A stretch of 64,000 nt of DNA from Bin5 sp965242905 (GTDB taxonomy: Bacteria > Chloroflexota > Anaerolineae > Caldilineales > Caldilineaceae): positions 3,596,001 to 3,660,000 of the forward strand of contig CBDETM010000002.1 in the NCBI GenBank assembly GCA_965242905.1, in the 5' to 3' direction. Below, piece by piece: positions 54,569-62,484 of the stretch. Within the stretch, counting starts at the first letter, position 1, and each line of letters starts with the position of its first letter. The notes under the pieces are model-generated. The model saw only the letters and a program-made list of their open reading frames with translations, had not been told where the DNA came from and made no database searches. Position numbers and translations under genes: made by a program.

Positions 54569-54924
54569 TGCTTTGGCTCCTGTTCTCGTGGTGATTTGAC
54601 CGATGTTCCGAACCAAGCGTGTCCCCTGTCCGGATTTCTGCACTCTGATTGCGCCACCGTACAGGCTGCAGCAACTGTCAATGAGCCTGGCGGGTTCGGA
54701 AATGCAAGAATTCAGATTTCCAGCGGGATTCACTCCGGTTCAGAGATCGTGGTACATTATAGGGGAAGAGAAGATCAGCGTCAAAAAACCTCTGTTCTTT
54801 TTCTGCGGAACCACTCCAGACTTTAGACGAAAAACTGGTCCCGCAACTATTACGACCCTTACTATCTCCGTAACACCTTCTCACTTCCAAACTCTTAACC
54901 ACCTTGCCACGGAGCACCAGACCC
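54569..54924. other. Divergent intergenic region, 356 bp
   Basis: It separates the family-5 set 2 (minus) from the DUF2961 gene (plus) and carries the strong minus-strand promoter listed separately. I see no equally good plus-strand promoter and no gene. Confidence 0.5.
54756..54784 (-). promoter_or_regulatory. Sigma70-type promoter for family-5 set 2
   Basis: On the minus strand TTGACG (54779-54784) and TATAAT (54756-54761, full consensus) are 17 bases apart. Transcription would start near 54749, leaving a leader of about 180 bases before ATG 54568. Confidence 0.8.
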
Positions 54925-56061
54925 ATGCTGGCAGACATCTCAACCATCACCGCCGCCCGCACCGGCCGCGTCTCTTCCTGGGACACCACCGGCCGCAACC
55001 AGGATCGCTGGACCATCCCCGCGGGCGAGTCCCGTATCCTCGCCGACATCCGCGGCCCCGGCCTCCTCACCCATATCTGGATGACGCAGCGCAACCATTA
55101 CCGCGACTGCCTCCTCAAAATCACCTGGGACAACGCCGACTACCCCAGCGTCCTCGCTCCCCTTGGCGATTTCTTCGGCTTGGGTAGCGCCATAGTCAAC
55201 TCCTACCAGTCCCAGCTGTTCACCGCCTCCACGCGCTGGAACAATCAGTTCGAGGCCGGCTGCGCTCTCAACTGCTACGCCCCCATGCCCTTCCGCGAGC
55301 GCGCCCTCGTCGAGCTGATCAACGAGAGCGCCGAAGATCACATGCAGTACTTCTACTTCGACTACGAACAGCTCGACGAACTGCCCGCGGCGAACGGCTA
55401 CTTCCACGCCGAGTTCCGCCGCACCAACCCCTTCGGCGGCTGGGGCCACGAAATCACCGTCAACACGCCGGAGTCCAATGTCGTCAACAAGGAGAGGCAG
55501 GCTTGGGAGGACAACTACCTGATCATGGAGACCCAGGGCCGCGGCCACTACATCGGCTGCACCCTGTCCGTCACCAACTTCCAGGGAACCTGGTGGGGCG
55601 AGGGAGATGAAATGATTTGGGTGGATGGATACAAATGGCCGCCTGACATCCACGGCACCGGCAGCGAGGACTATCTCAACCAGGCCTGGGGCATGCAGAG
55701 AAACGCTTTCCTCCGCAACGGCTCATCAATCTTCGAAGAAGACACCAATGGCTACCAGTCCTCCTACGTGCTTCACCTCGAAAACCCCGTGCGCTTCCAC
55801 AATGAGATCAAAGTCACGATCGAGCATGGCCACGGCAACCATCTCGCCAACGAAATGTCATCCGTCGCCTATTGGTATGCCGCCGAGCCCGCCAAGACAG
55901 TCGACCCGCCCCCTGTGGCCCAGCGCCAACCCGTCTTGCGTGATAATCAGGGAAACTGGCTCTACGACGAAGACAGCGGAGTTCCCGGCCGGACAGTACC
56001 GGTCAATGAGGAAATGAGAGCCATGAAGGAACAGTGGACGCAGGCCAACCGCCCCGGCTGA
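54925..56061 (+). CDS. DUF2961 protein, GH172-like glycosidase
   Basis: This 378-residue protein matches the DUF2961 family, now partly known as GH172 (difructose-anhydride and furanoside-active enzymes). Marks include SWDTTGRNQDRWTIPAGES, GPGLLTHIWMTQ, DFFGLGSA, WWGEGDEMIWVDG and GTGSEDYLNQAWG. It has no signal peptide. CGGAG precedes ATG 54925; the frame extends upstream to a TTG that is less likely. It is transcribed away from the family-5 importer and faces a flavin reductase gene. It probably acts on furanosides taken up by neighbouring importers. Confidence 0.85.
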   Translation: MLADISTITAARTGRVSSWDTTGRNQDRWTIPAGESRILADIRGPGLLTHIWMTQRNHYRDCLLKITWDNADYPSVLAPLGDFFGLGSAIVNSYQSQLFTASTRWNNQFEAGCALNCYAPMPFRERALVELINESAEDHMQYFYFDYEQLDELPAANGYFHAEFRRTNPFGGWGHEITVNTPESNVVNKERQAWEDNYLIMETQGRGHYIGCTLSVTNFQGTWWGEGDEMIWVDGYKWPPDIHGTGSEDYLNQAWGMQRNAFLRNGSSIFEEDTNGYQSSYVLHLENPVRFHNEIKVTIEHGHGNHLANEMSSVAYWYAAEPAKTVDPPPVAQRQPVLRDNQGNWLYDEDSGVPGRTVPVNEEMRAMKEQWTQANRPG

Positions 56062-56067
56062 TCCGGT

Positions 56068-56565
56068 CTAACCCTCTGCCAGGGGCGTCATCTGCCTGTA
56101 CTTCCCGCCGTAAAACAGCACCGGCTCACCCGCACTGTACTCCAGATACTCCACCTGCCCGATATACAGCGTATGGTCGCCCGCAGGATGGGCGTCCACC
56201 ACCCTGCACACAAAGTAGGCCAGCCCGTCGGGCAGGACAGGGTATCCTTCGCGGCGCTCGAACTCGACCTCCAGCCCCTCTACCGGCCAGCCCGCGAAAT
56301 GGCTGCTGTAATCCTCCTGGTCGTGGCGCAGGATACTGACCGCATAGCGGCCCGTCTCCTGCAACAGATCATGCAGCCTCGCCTTGTGCCCGACAGACAC
56401 CACCAGCAGCGGCGGGTCCAGCGAAACCGACATGAACGCATTGGCCGTCATGCCATGCACGTCGCCGTCCAGCTCGGTCGTAACAACCGTGATTCCCGTG
56501 GCGAACAGGCCGCAGGCATTCCGCAACTCTCGCGGGTCTATTTCGGTAGAACTGTTTTCAGTCAT
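56068..56565 (-). CDS. Flavin reductase-like, FMN-binding protein
   Basis: This 165-residue protein has the flavin reductase fold: LRNACGLFATGITVVTTELD, GDVHGMTANAFMSVSLDPPL (the FMN-contacting segment) and GRYAVSILRHDQEDYSSHFAG. Such enzymes reduce FMN with NAD(P)H for two-component monooxygenases; the luciferase-like enzyme at 1722-2822 is a possible partner by function, not by neighbourhood. A start at ATG 56565 is preferred; an ATG at 56646 would add 27 unusual residues. It ends 6 bases from the convergent DUF2961 gene. Confidence 0.85.
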   Translation of the reverse strand: MTENSSTEIDPRELRNACGLFATGITVVTTELDGDVHGMTANAFMSVSLDPPLLVVSVGHKARLHDLLQETGRYAVSILRHDQEDYSSHFAGWPVEGLEVEFERREGYPVLPDGLAYFVCRVVDAHPAGDHTLYIGQVEYLEYSAGEPVLFYGGKYRQMTPLAEG

Positions 56566-56682
56566 CTGTAGATCCGTAGCGCCTTCTGCGGTGAGCGCAA
56601 CGCTGAAGCCCCGGTCTACCGGCTGCGCAACGCATGGGTTCTGCAAATCTTAAACGTTATCTGAGGTAAACTCAAATCTACC

Positions 56683-57148
56683 GGGTGCATCCCAAATTGG
56701 GGGTGAACAGTCGCATACCTCTGGAAGAAACCAGGGCACCACCAGTTCACATTTCCATTCCAGGCAAACGAAGTGGTGTTTCTCTCTCCTCACTCCTCTT
56801 TACTCTCTCCTCGCTCTTTTGGGCGGTCGGGCCTAGTCGGCCCTCCCTTGTGCGGGGGCTCCGCCCCCGCAACGCCCCCCCTGGACGTGCCTCATCGACC
56901 GGGTGTCGATATTCGTAACAGGTGCCTAATCGAAGGTGTCCAGCCAGACCACGTCCCGCCAGTCCCATCAGATCCCCATAGGTGCCGGCCATGTGCCTGC
57001 CCTCGCACCCGCCCCAACTGACGGACTCCACCGTACGGCCAGGCCTGGCTCCTACACTGCGTCTCGCCCAAAGACGGTAAACAACGCCAGCCACCTCTGG
57101 CGCCGATTCCCCGCAAGACTGTTCCCACCCCAAATCTGGGATGCACCC
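56683..57148. mobile_element. Element E2, 466-bp MITE-like repeat with 9-bp target duplication
   Basis: Its ends are inverted repeats: GGGTGCATCCCAAATTGG at 56683 and the inverse of CCCCAAATCTGGGATGCACCC at the right end, about 28 bp with a few mismatches. The bases AAATCTACC stand directly outside both ends (56674-56682 and 57149-57157), a perfect 9-bp target duplication. The inside carries a 9-bp-stem hairpin (56851-56871) and a CTCTCC-type tract, and has no coding frame. It is the same length as E1 and shares most of its right two-thirds with it. A transposase must act in trans; none is in this window. Confidence 0.85.
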
Positions 57149-57164
57149 AAATCTACCCACAGAA

Positions 57165-57192
57165 TTGACAAATGGTCCGTCGGTGGTAGGAT
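57165..57192 (+). promoter_or_regulatory. Probable promoter of the epimerase-FAH operon
   Basis: TTGACA (57165-57170, full consensus) lies 16 bases before TAGGAT (57187-57192, four of six). It begins 8 bases right of element E2's target duplication. Transcription would start near 57199, about 75 bases before the gene start. Confidence 0.5.
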
Positions 57193-57197
57193 ACCAC
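57183..57197. promoter_or_regulatory. Operator-like palindrome over the -10 region
   Basis: GTGGTA-GGA-TACCAC is a perfect inverted repeat covering the -10 box of the epimerase-FAH promoter. It could be bound by a repressor dimer; no regulator gene is seen nearby. Confidence 0.45.
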
Positions 57198-57275
57198 GAA
57201 ACTGAAATAATGCTGGAGTCGGCAGCAACTCTCCAGCATCCGGACGATTGGGAAAGCAGCAACACGCGAGCGAAT

Positions 57276-58238
57276 ATGATGGCTGACGAACGATTCTTTG
57301 TGACCGGCGCACTCGGCTGCCTGGGGGCCTGGGTCGTACACAACCTGGTACGCGATGGCATCGATGTTACCGTCTACGACCTGGGAAGCAGCACACACCG
57401 CCTCGAGTTGCTCATGGAGCCGGACGAGATCGCCCGCATCCACTTCGTCAAGGACGATATCACAGACACCGAGGCCGTCACCCGCGCCGTCGTAGAAAGC
57501 GGGGCCAACCGCATCATCCACCTGGCCGCCCTGCAAGTACCCTTCTGCAAGGCCAACCCCTCTCTCGGCGCCGCCGTGAACGTCGTCGGCACCGTCAACG
57601 TCTTCGAAGCCGCCAAGCAGGCCGGCATCGCCTCCGTCGTCTACGCCAGCAGCATGGCCGTCTATGGCGGCGCCGACCTCTACGGGCCGGAAGTGCAGGA
57701 CGGCGACCTCCTCCACCCCCTCAATCTTTACGGAGTCTACAAAAGCGCCAACGAAGGCACGGCCCGCATCTACTGGCAGGATGACGGCATCGCCAGCCTT
57801 GCTCTGCGACCCTACACCGTCTACGGCCCCGCACGCGATCAGGGCATGACCTCCACCCCCACCCAGGCCATGCTCGCCGCCGCCAAGGACGAAGCCTACC
57901 AGATCTCCTTCGGCGGTACCTGCGGCTACCAGTATGCCGACGACGTCGCCCGCACATTCATTGAGCTTGCCCGCCTACCCTTCGAAGGCGCAGAGGTCTT
58001 CAACATCCGCGGCAGCGTCGCTCACATGTCCGAGGTTGTTGACGCCATCGTTGCCGCCGAGCCCAACGCAGCCGGCCGCATCACCTTCGAGGACACGCCC
58101 CTTCCCTTTGCAGAGGCCCAAAATGAACAGCCCCTGCAGGACCTGCTCGGGGAAGTGCCGTACACCCCCCTTAAAGAAGGCGTCGCCCGCACAATCGCCC
58201 ATTTCAAGCGTGCGCTCGTCACGGGCAGAATCCTATAA
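57276..58238 (+). CDS. NAD-dependent epimerase/dehydratase
   Basis: This 320-residue extended short-chain dehydrogenase begins MMADERFFVTGALGCLGAWV, with GxxGxxG in ALGCLG, and has the catalytic YGVYK (YxxxK), SSMAVYG and ALRPYTVYGPARDQ. It should bind NAD and act on a nucleotide or free sugar or its acid. A start at 57276 is chosen; longer upstream frames run into element E2's terminal repeat. It is followed 77 bases later by the FAH-type gene in one transcript, suggesting the two carry out successive steps. Confidence 0.88.
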   Translation: MMADERFFVTGALGCLGAWVVHNLVRDGIDVTVYDLGSSTHRLELLMEPDEIARIHFVKDDITDTEAVTRAVVESGANRIIHLAALQVPFCKANPSLGAAVNVVGTVNVFEAAKQAGIASVVYASSMAVYGGADLYGPEVQDGDLLHPLNLYGVYKSANEGTARIYWQDDGIASLALRPYTVYGPARDQGMTSTPTQAMLAAAKDEAYQISFGGTCGYQYADDVARTFIELARLPFEGAEVFNIRGSVAHMSEVVDAIVAAEPNAAGRITFEDTPLPFAEAQNEQPLQDLLGEVPYTPLKEGVARTIAHFKRALVTGRIL

Positions 58239-58315
58239 CCTTCGACCCCAACGGGCCGCGAACCCACATAACCTGACTTCACCCTTTCCAACCAATTCGC
58301 CGAGGAGCAAAAAAG

Positions 58316-59122
58316 ATGAGATGGTTGCGGTTTGAGCACAACGGAAAAACAGTTTACGGTGTCGCCAGTGGCGATACCATCGAGGTAACCGACGCCACCT
58401 GGTGCGACATCCTCGCCGGCAAAACCGGTTCCGTCACCGACTCCGTCGACCGGGGCAGCGTGGACCTCCTCTGTCCCATGGACCGGCCCGGCAAGGTCGT
58501 CGCCATCGGCCTCAACTATCTGGACCACTGCCGCGAAACCAACACGCCGCCCCCCGATCGCCCCGTCATCTTCACCAAGTTCACCACCAGCATCATCGGC
58601 CCCGGCGACGAGATCGTCTGGAGCCCACTGCTAACCGCCGAGGTCGACTACGAAGCCGAATTGTGCGCAGTCATTGGCAAGACCGCCCGCCATGTCAGCC
58701 GCGATGAAGCCCTTGACTACGTCGCCGGCTACACCTGCTCCAACGACGTCAGCGCCCGCGACCTGCAGCTCGGTGATCCCCAATGGATCCGCGGCAAAAG
58801 CCTCGACACCTTCTGCCCCATCGGTCCCGCCTTCGTCACCGCCGATGAGGTCCCCGATCCCCAGGATCTGAGCATCCGCTGCCTCCTCAACGGCGAAGTC
58901 ATGCAGGAGAGCAACACCCGCGAAATGATCTTCGGCGTCGCCGAGCTGATCGAGTTCAGCTCCAACGCCTTTACCCTTGAGCCGGGCGACGTCATCCTAA
59001 CCGGTACCCCCCACGGCGTCGGCATGGGCCGCGACCCCCAGGTATGGATGAAGGATGGCGACACCGTCGTCATCGAAATCGAAAAACTGGGCCGCCTCGA
59101 AAACACCTGCCGCATGGTCTGA
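58316..59122 (+). CDS. Fumarylacetoacetate hydrolase-family protein
   Basis: This 268-residue protein has the FAH fold: a short N-terminal domain, then GKVVAIGLNYLDHCRETNTP, the metal-binding VDYEAELCAVIGK and GYTCSNDVSARDLQ, and ends with a GDVILTGTPHGVG motif. Family members hydrolyse or decarboxylate beta-diketone or 2-keto-acid substrates, including 2-keto-3-deoxy sugar acids (dehydratase-like members). GAGGAGCAAA precedes the ATG at 58316. With the epimerase-like gene upstream, a pathway for uronates or deoxy sugars is a reasonable inference. A terminator-like hairpin follows. Confidence 0.88.
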   Translation: MRWLRFEHNGKTVYGVASGDTIEVTDATWCDILAGKTGSVTDSVDRGSVDLLCPMDRPGKVVAIGLNYLDHCRETNTPPPDRPVIFTKFTTSIIGPGDEIVWSPLLTAEVDYEAELCAVIGKTARHVSRDEALDYVAGYTCSNDVSARDLQLGDPQWIRGKSLDTFCPIGPAFVTADEVPDPQDLSIRCLLNGEVMQESNTREMIFGVAELIEFSSNAFTLEPGDVILTGTPHGVGMGRDPQVWMKDGDTVVIEIEKLGRLENTCRMV

Positions 59123-59150
59123 GCCCAGCCATCGCAACACTTCTAGTGCA

Positions 59151-59181
59151 AGAAAGCCCTGGCAATCGCCGGGGCTCTTTC
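59151..59181 (+). terminator. Rho-independent terminator candidate
   Basis: AGAAAGCCCTGGC pairs with GCCGGGGCTCTTTCT across a 4-base loop, with a 2-base bulge, and the CUCUUUCUCUCCC that follows is pyrimidine-rich. It ends the epimerase-FAH transcript, about 30 bases after the FAH stop. Confidence 0.65.
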
Positions 59182-59353
59182 TCTCCCACCTTTCAGTAGG
59201 GGCAACTGTGAGTACCATATGAAAAAAGGCCCTTCGCGCAGACTCCTGCCCCCTCTGGACGCCCGTTCTCCCCTCTCTCTTTTCTATTCTCTCCTCACCT
59301 TTGACCGGCCCTTAGCTGGGTATTGCGCCGGCCTGAACACTCCTTTGCAACAC

Positions 59354-59382
59354 TTAGCAACAGTGCATTTCCATGCTATAAT
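59354..59382 (+). promoter_or_regulatory. Extended -10 promoter for sugar cassette 4
   Basis: TTAGCA (59354-59359) and TATAAT (59377-59382, full consensus) are 17 bases apart, and TGC before TATAAT forms an extended -10. The predicted start near 59389 leaves a leader of about 70 bases. Confidence 0.72.
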
Positions 59383-59458
59383 CGCACCACCAATAGAATG
59401 TGTTTTCTATTTCGCGCAGACTCCGTGTTCCCCATTCAGTTCAATTAAGGAGGATCCA

Positions 59459-60892
59459 ATGAATCGTCAACGTTTTTGGCCGCTGGCGCTCCTGATCGCG
59501 CTTGCCCTGGTCGTCTCCGCCTGCGGAACGACTGCGGCACCTGTTCAGGTTGATACCGCCGCCGCCGACGAGGCCGCGCCGGCCTCCGATGAGATCATGA
59601 CCGTCAACCTCGTGGCCCGCTGCAAGGCCAGCCCGCCCTACGAGAACGGCCGCTGCGACAACCTGACCGCCGCCGTGGACGCCGTCAACGCCGAACTCGA
59701 AGCCAGCGACGACAACCGCCGCATCACCCTCGAAACCATCCAGGACGACACCGGATGGGGCGACTACAAGACCGAATTCGAGTTGGCCTCCGACGCCGGC
59801 GAGGCGCCCGATATCATCGTCTCCGGCCACGAACATATCGGCGACTGGGCCACCGCCGGCTACCTGGTCGACATCTCCGAACAGGTCAACAGCGGCGAAT
59901 TCGCAGAATTCAATGATGTCATCGACTCCCTCTGGGAATCCACCATGCTCAACGGCAAGATCTGGGGCATCCCCCAGGACGCCGAAGCCCGCCCCCTCTA
60001 CTTCAGCAAGACTCTCCTGAGCGAGCTGGGCTGGAGCGCGGAGGAGATTGAAGCCCTTCCGGGACGCATCGAAAGCTGCGACTATACCTGGCAGGATATG
60101 TTTGACACCGCCGAGCAGGCCGTCGCCGCCGGGGTCGTCGCCGAAGGTGAGGGCTGGTGGCATCGCCCCTCCAACGGGCCCGACTTCCTCTACTACTACT
60201 TCGCCGCCGGCGGCGAAATCGAGAGCGACATGGACGCCCTCGTCTTCGACACCGCCGCCGCCCAGACCGTCTATGAGCTGCTCCACAACGCCGCCCACGA
60301 GCGCAAAATTATCACACCCAACAAGCTGGACGGCGATTGGGACTACCACAAAGAGTACACCGCCAGCTTCACCAACGTGATGTTCGTCTTCGAGGGCACC
60401 TGGCGCTGGGCCAGCTGGCACACCAACTATCTCCAGGACCAGGGCGGCGAGGCCTATCTCTTCGAAAATGTCGGCTTCGCTCCGATTCCCTGCATGGAAG
60501 GCGGCATCGGGAAACCCATCACTCTGACCCATCCGCTGGTCTACATGATCAGCACCCAGAGCGAGCATCCGGATCTGGCGCTGCTCCTCCTCGCCAAGAC
60601 AACCGTCAAAGAGCTGAACACCCCCTACGCCGTCGAGAGCGGCCACCTGGGAATCCTCAAGTCTCAGGCCGACCACGACGCCTACACCAGCGCCGAGTTC
60701 CTGAGCGCCACGCTACCCCTGCTGGATCATACGACCTTCCTGCCTAACAGCCCGTACTGGAGCGCCTGGTCGGAGGCCTACTACCTGGGCATCCAGGCCG
60801 TCGAGTCCGGCGATCTCTCACCCTCAGAAGCGATTGAGGTCGTCGTCGAACAGCTCCAGAACGAACTGGGCGACAACGTGATTATTGAGTAG
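59459..60892 (+). CDS. Sugar ABC importer substrate-binding lipoprotein (cassette 4)
   Basis: This 477-residue protein begins MNRQRFWPLALLIALALVVS with lipobox VSAC. AAGGAGG lies just before ATG 59459. The body is a MalE-like, family-1 sugar-binding protein: LTAAVDAVNAELEASDDNRR, GEAPDIIVSGHEHIGDWATA, GKIWGIPQDAEARPLYFSKT and FVFEGTWRWASWHTNYLQDQ. It heads the only sugar cassette here that includes its own ATPase gene. The bound sugar is probably a di- or oligosaccharide. Confidence 0.92.
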   Translation: MNRQRFWPLALLIALALVVSACGTTAAPVQVDTAAADEAAPASDEIMTVNLVARCKASPPYENGRCDNLTAAVDAVNAELEASDDNRRITLETIQDDTGWGDYKTEFELASDAGEAPDIIVSGHEHIGDWATAGYLVDISEQVNSGEFAEFNDVIDSLWESTMLNGKIWGIPQDAEARPLYFSKTLLSELGWSAEEIEALPGRIESCDYTWQDMFDTAEQAVAAGVVAEGEGWWHRPSNGPDFLYYYFAAGGEIESDMDALVFDTAAAQTVYELLHNAAHERKIITPNKLDGDWDYHKEYTASFTNVMFVFEGTWRWASWHTNYLQDQGGEAYLFENVGFAPIPCMEGGIGKPITLTHPLVYMISTQSEHPDLALLLLAKTTVKELNTPYAVESGHLGILKSQADHDAYTSAEFLSATLPLLDHTTFLPNSPYWSAWSEAYYLGIQAVESGDLSPSEAIEVVVEQLQNELGDNVIIE

Positions 60893-60907
60893 AGTCAGGC
60901 CGGAGAA

Positions 60908-60960
60908 CTGCAGAGTGGAGAGTGAGGCATTCCCCCCTCTCTCTCCCTCTTTCCTTCCTT
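60908..60960. repeat. Low-complexity tract, CTCTCC type, after a stop codon
   Basis: Sixteen bases after the TAG stop at 60892 the plus strand reads CTGCAGAGTGGAGAGTGAGG and then a pyrimidine-rich stretch of CTCTCTCTCCCTC words. It could form an imperfect hairpin between the binding-protein and permease genes. Confidence 0.5.
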
Positions 60961-60972
60961 TACAACCGTCCC

Positions 60973-62400
60973 ATGTCGACGAATTCTACAGAATCGGTAA
61001 CCCAGCCCCCCGGCGCCAGCCGCGGACGCTGGCTGCTTCTGGCTGCCGGTCTGGTTCTCCTGGGCGTCTTCGTTCTGCCTTGGCTGCGCTTCGTCATCAT
61101 CGCCGATCAGCGCGTTGCCCTCTCGTTGACCGGGCTGCAAGCCACAACGATTGGCGTTGTAGAAACGACCGACGGCGGACTCCTCTATCGTAGCTCGTTT
61201 TGGCTCTTCCTGGCGCCCTTGGCCGGCGCTGTCGGGCTGGCGCTGGGTGCGCTCAACCTGTTCCCGGGCCGTTCCGCCCCCTGGCAAGGCCTCCTCGCCC
61301 TCCTCGTCAGCGTAGCCTCGGCCGTAGCCGTGTGGGGCGCTTTCGCCGCCTCGCAGGAAGTCGCCCACAAGGAAAAAGTGGCCGTTGAGGCCCAGTGGGG
61401 GCTGTCGCTCGCCTTCCTTGCGCTGCTTCTTATCCTCGCCGGCGGCCTCATCCTGCTGCGCGAAGCCAGCGGCCAGAAACCCGCCTTCCGCGCCGCGCTC
61501 GACGCGCTCAACTTCATGGCGCCGGGCACCGTGCTCGTCATCGTCTTCTTCTTTTTGCCTGCTATCATCCTCTTCATCCTCAGCCTGACCGATCTCTCCA
61601 GCGCCAACTTCAGTGAGCCTTGGACCTATGTCGGCTTCGACAACTACAAGCGCATGTTCAGCGATCGCTTCTTCCCCAAGATCCTGCGCAATACCTTCCA
61701 ATACGTCGCACTCACCCTTCTCTTTTTCAACGTCGGCCTGGCCCTCCTGCTCGCTCTTCTGACCGCCCATGTCAGCCGCCGCGTCGGCTTTCTCTTCCGC
61801 CTCCTCTGGCTGCTGCCCCGCATCACTCCTTCCGTCGTCTACATCGTCATGTGGCAGCGCATCGCACAGCAGCCTCCCTACGGCATCCTCAATCAGTTTC
61901 TCGGCTGGCTCGGTGTCGAGAACCAGCCCTACTGGATCCCCGAAGCGCCGTGGGTCTTTGTCGTTCTCGTCAACGGCTTCGTCGGCGCCTCCTTCGGGAT
62001 GATCATATTCACCTCCGCCATCGAAGCCATCCCCGCCGACCTGATCATCGCCGCCAAAGTGGACGGCGCCGGGGACCTTGCCGTCATCCGCGATATCACC
62101 CTGCCTCTGCTGCGCTGGCCCCTGCTCTTCGTCGTCACCTACCAGACGCTCTCGCTGCTCGTCTCATTCGAGTATATCCTCCTGCTCACAAACGGCGGGC
62201 CGGGCCTCTTCACCACCGAGGTGTGGGCGCTCACAGCCTACAAGCGCGCTCTCCAGACCTATTTCGGTTCGAACCAGTGGGCTTACGGTGCCGCTTGGGG
62301 CTTTGTTCTCGTCCTGATCGGCGCCATCCTGTCTGTTATCTATCTGCGCGTCTTCCGCTTCAACGACCTTGTCCAGGAACCGAAAATCGATGTGTTGTAA
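60973..62400 (+). CDS. Sugar ABC importer permease, MalF-like, with N-terminal membrane extension (cassette 4)
   Basis: This 475-residue protein is longer than the usual 290-320. Residues 1-170 contain about four extra membrane helices (WLLLAAGLVLLGVFVLPWLR, WLFLAPLAGAVGLALGALNL, GLLALLVSVASAVAVWGAFA, LAFLALLLILAGGLILL). The MalF domain follows from about 185 (LNFMAPGTVLVIVFFFLPAI) with six helices and the EAA loop LIIAAKVDGAGDLAVIRDITLPLLR. E. coli MalF also has extra N-terminal helices, but with a large periplasmic loop not seen here. ATG 60973 is used. Confidence 0.88.
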   Translation: MSTNSTESVTQPPGASRGRWLLLAAGLVLLGVFVLPWLRFVIIADQRVALSLTGLQATTIGVVETTDGGLLYRSSFWLFLAPLAGAVGLALGALNLFPGRSAPWQGLLALLVSVASAVAVWGAFAASQEVAHKEKVAVEAQWGLSLAFLALLLILAGGLILLREASGQKPAFRAALDALNFMAPGTVLVIVFFFLPAIILFILSLTDLSSANFSEPWTYVGFDNYKRMFSDRFFPKILRNTFQYVALTLLFFNVGLALLLALLTAHVSRRVGFLFRLLWLLPRITPSVVYIVMWQRIAQQPPYGILNQFLGWLGVENQPYWIPEAPWVFVVLVNGFVGASFGMIIFTSAIEAIPADLIIAAKVDGAGDLAVIRDITLPLLRWPLLFVVTYQTLSLLVSFEYILLLTNGGPGLFTTEVWALTAYKRALQTYFGSNQWAYGAAWGFVLVLIGAILSVIYLRVFRFNDLVQEPKIDVL

Positions 62401-62484
62401 CTCGTGGAGGGCTTTTGTTTTCGTCTGTAGCAAGAGATCCCTCCGCACGGAACGAATATATGTTGAGATTCGAAGGGCCTGAAA

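Larger units (their letters stand above)
56566..57275. other. Intergenic region with element E2 and promoter
   Basis: This 710-bp gap holds the start region of the flavin reductase gene (minus), the E2 element (56683-57148), and a plus-strand promoter with a palindrome (57165-57197) for the epimerase operon. No gene is supported inside E2; a predicted frame beginning at 57141 starts within its terminal repeat and is an artefact. Confidence 0.6.
59123..59458. other. Intergenic region, 336 bp
   Basis: It holds the terminator at 59151-59181, a CTCTCC-type stretch (about 59267-59310), the extended -10 promoter (59354-59382) and the leader of the binding-protein gene. No gene is supported. Confidence 0.6.

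Noticed and set aside
57141..57275. N-terminal extension of the epimerase gene
   Set aside because: The proposed start lies inside the terminal repeat of element E2 and the extra residues do not look like an epimerase start.
59441..60676. 411-residue minus-strand open frame
   Set aside because: Antisense to the cassette 4 binding protein, which has a lipoprotein leader, promoter and ribosome site.
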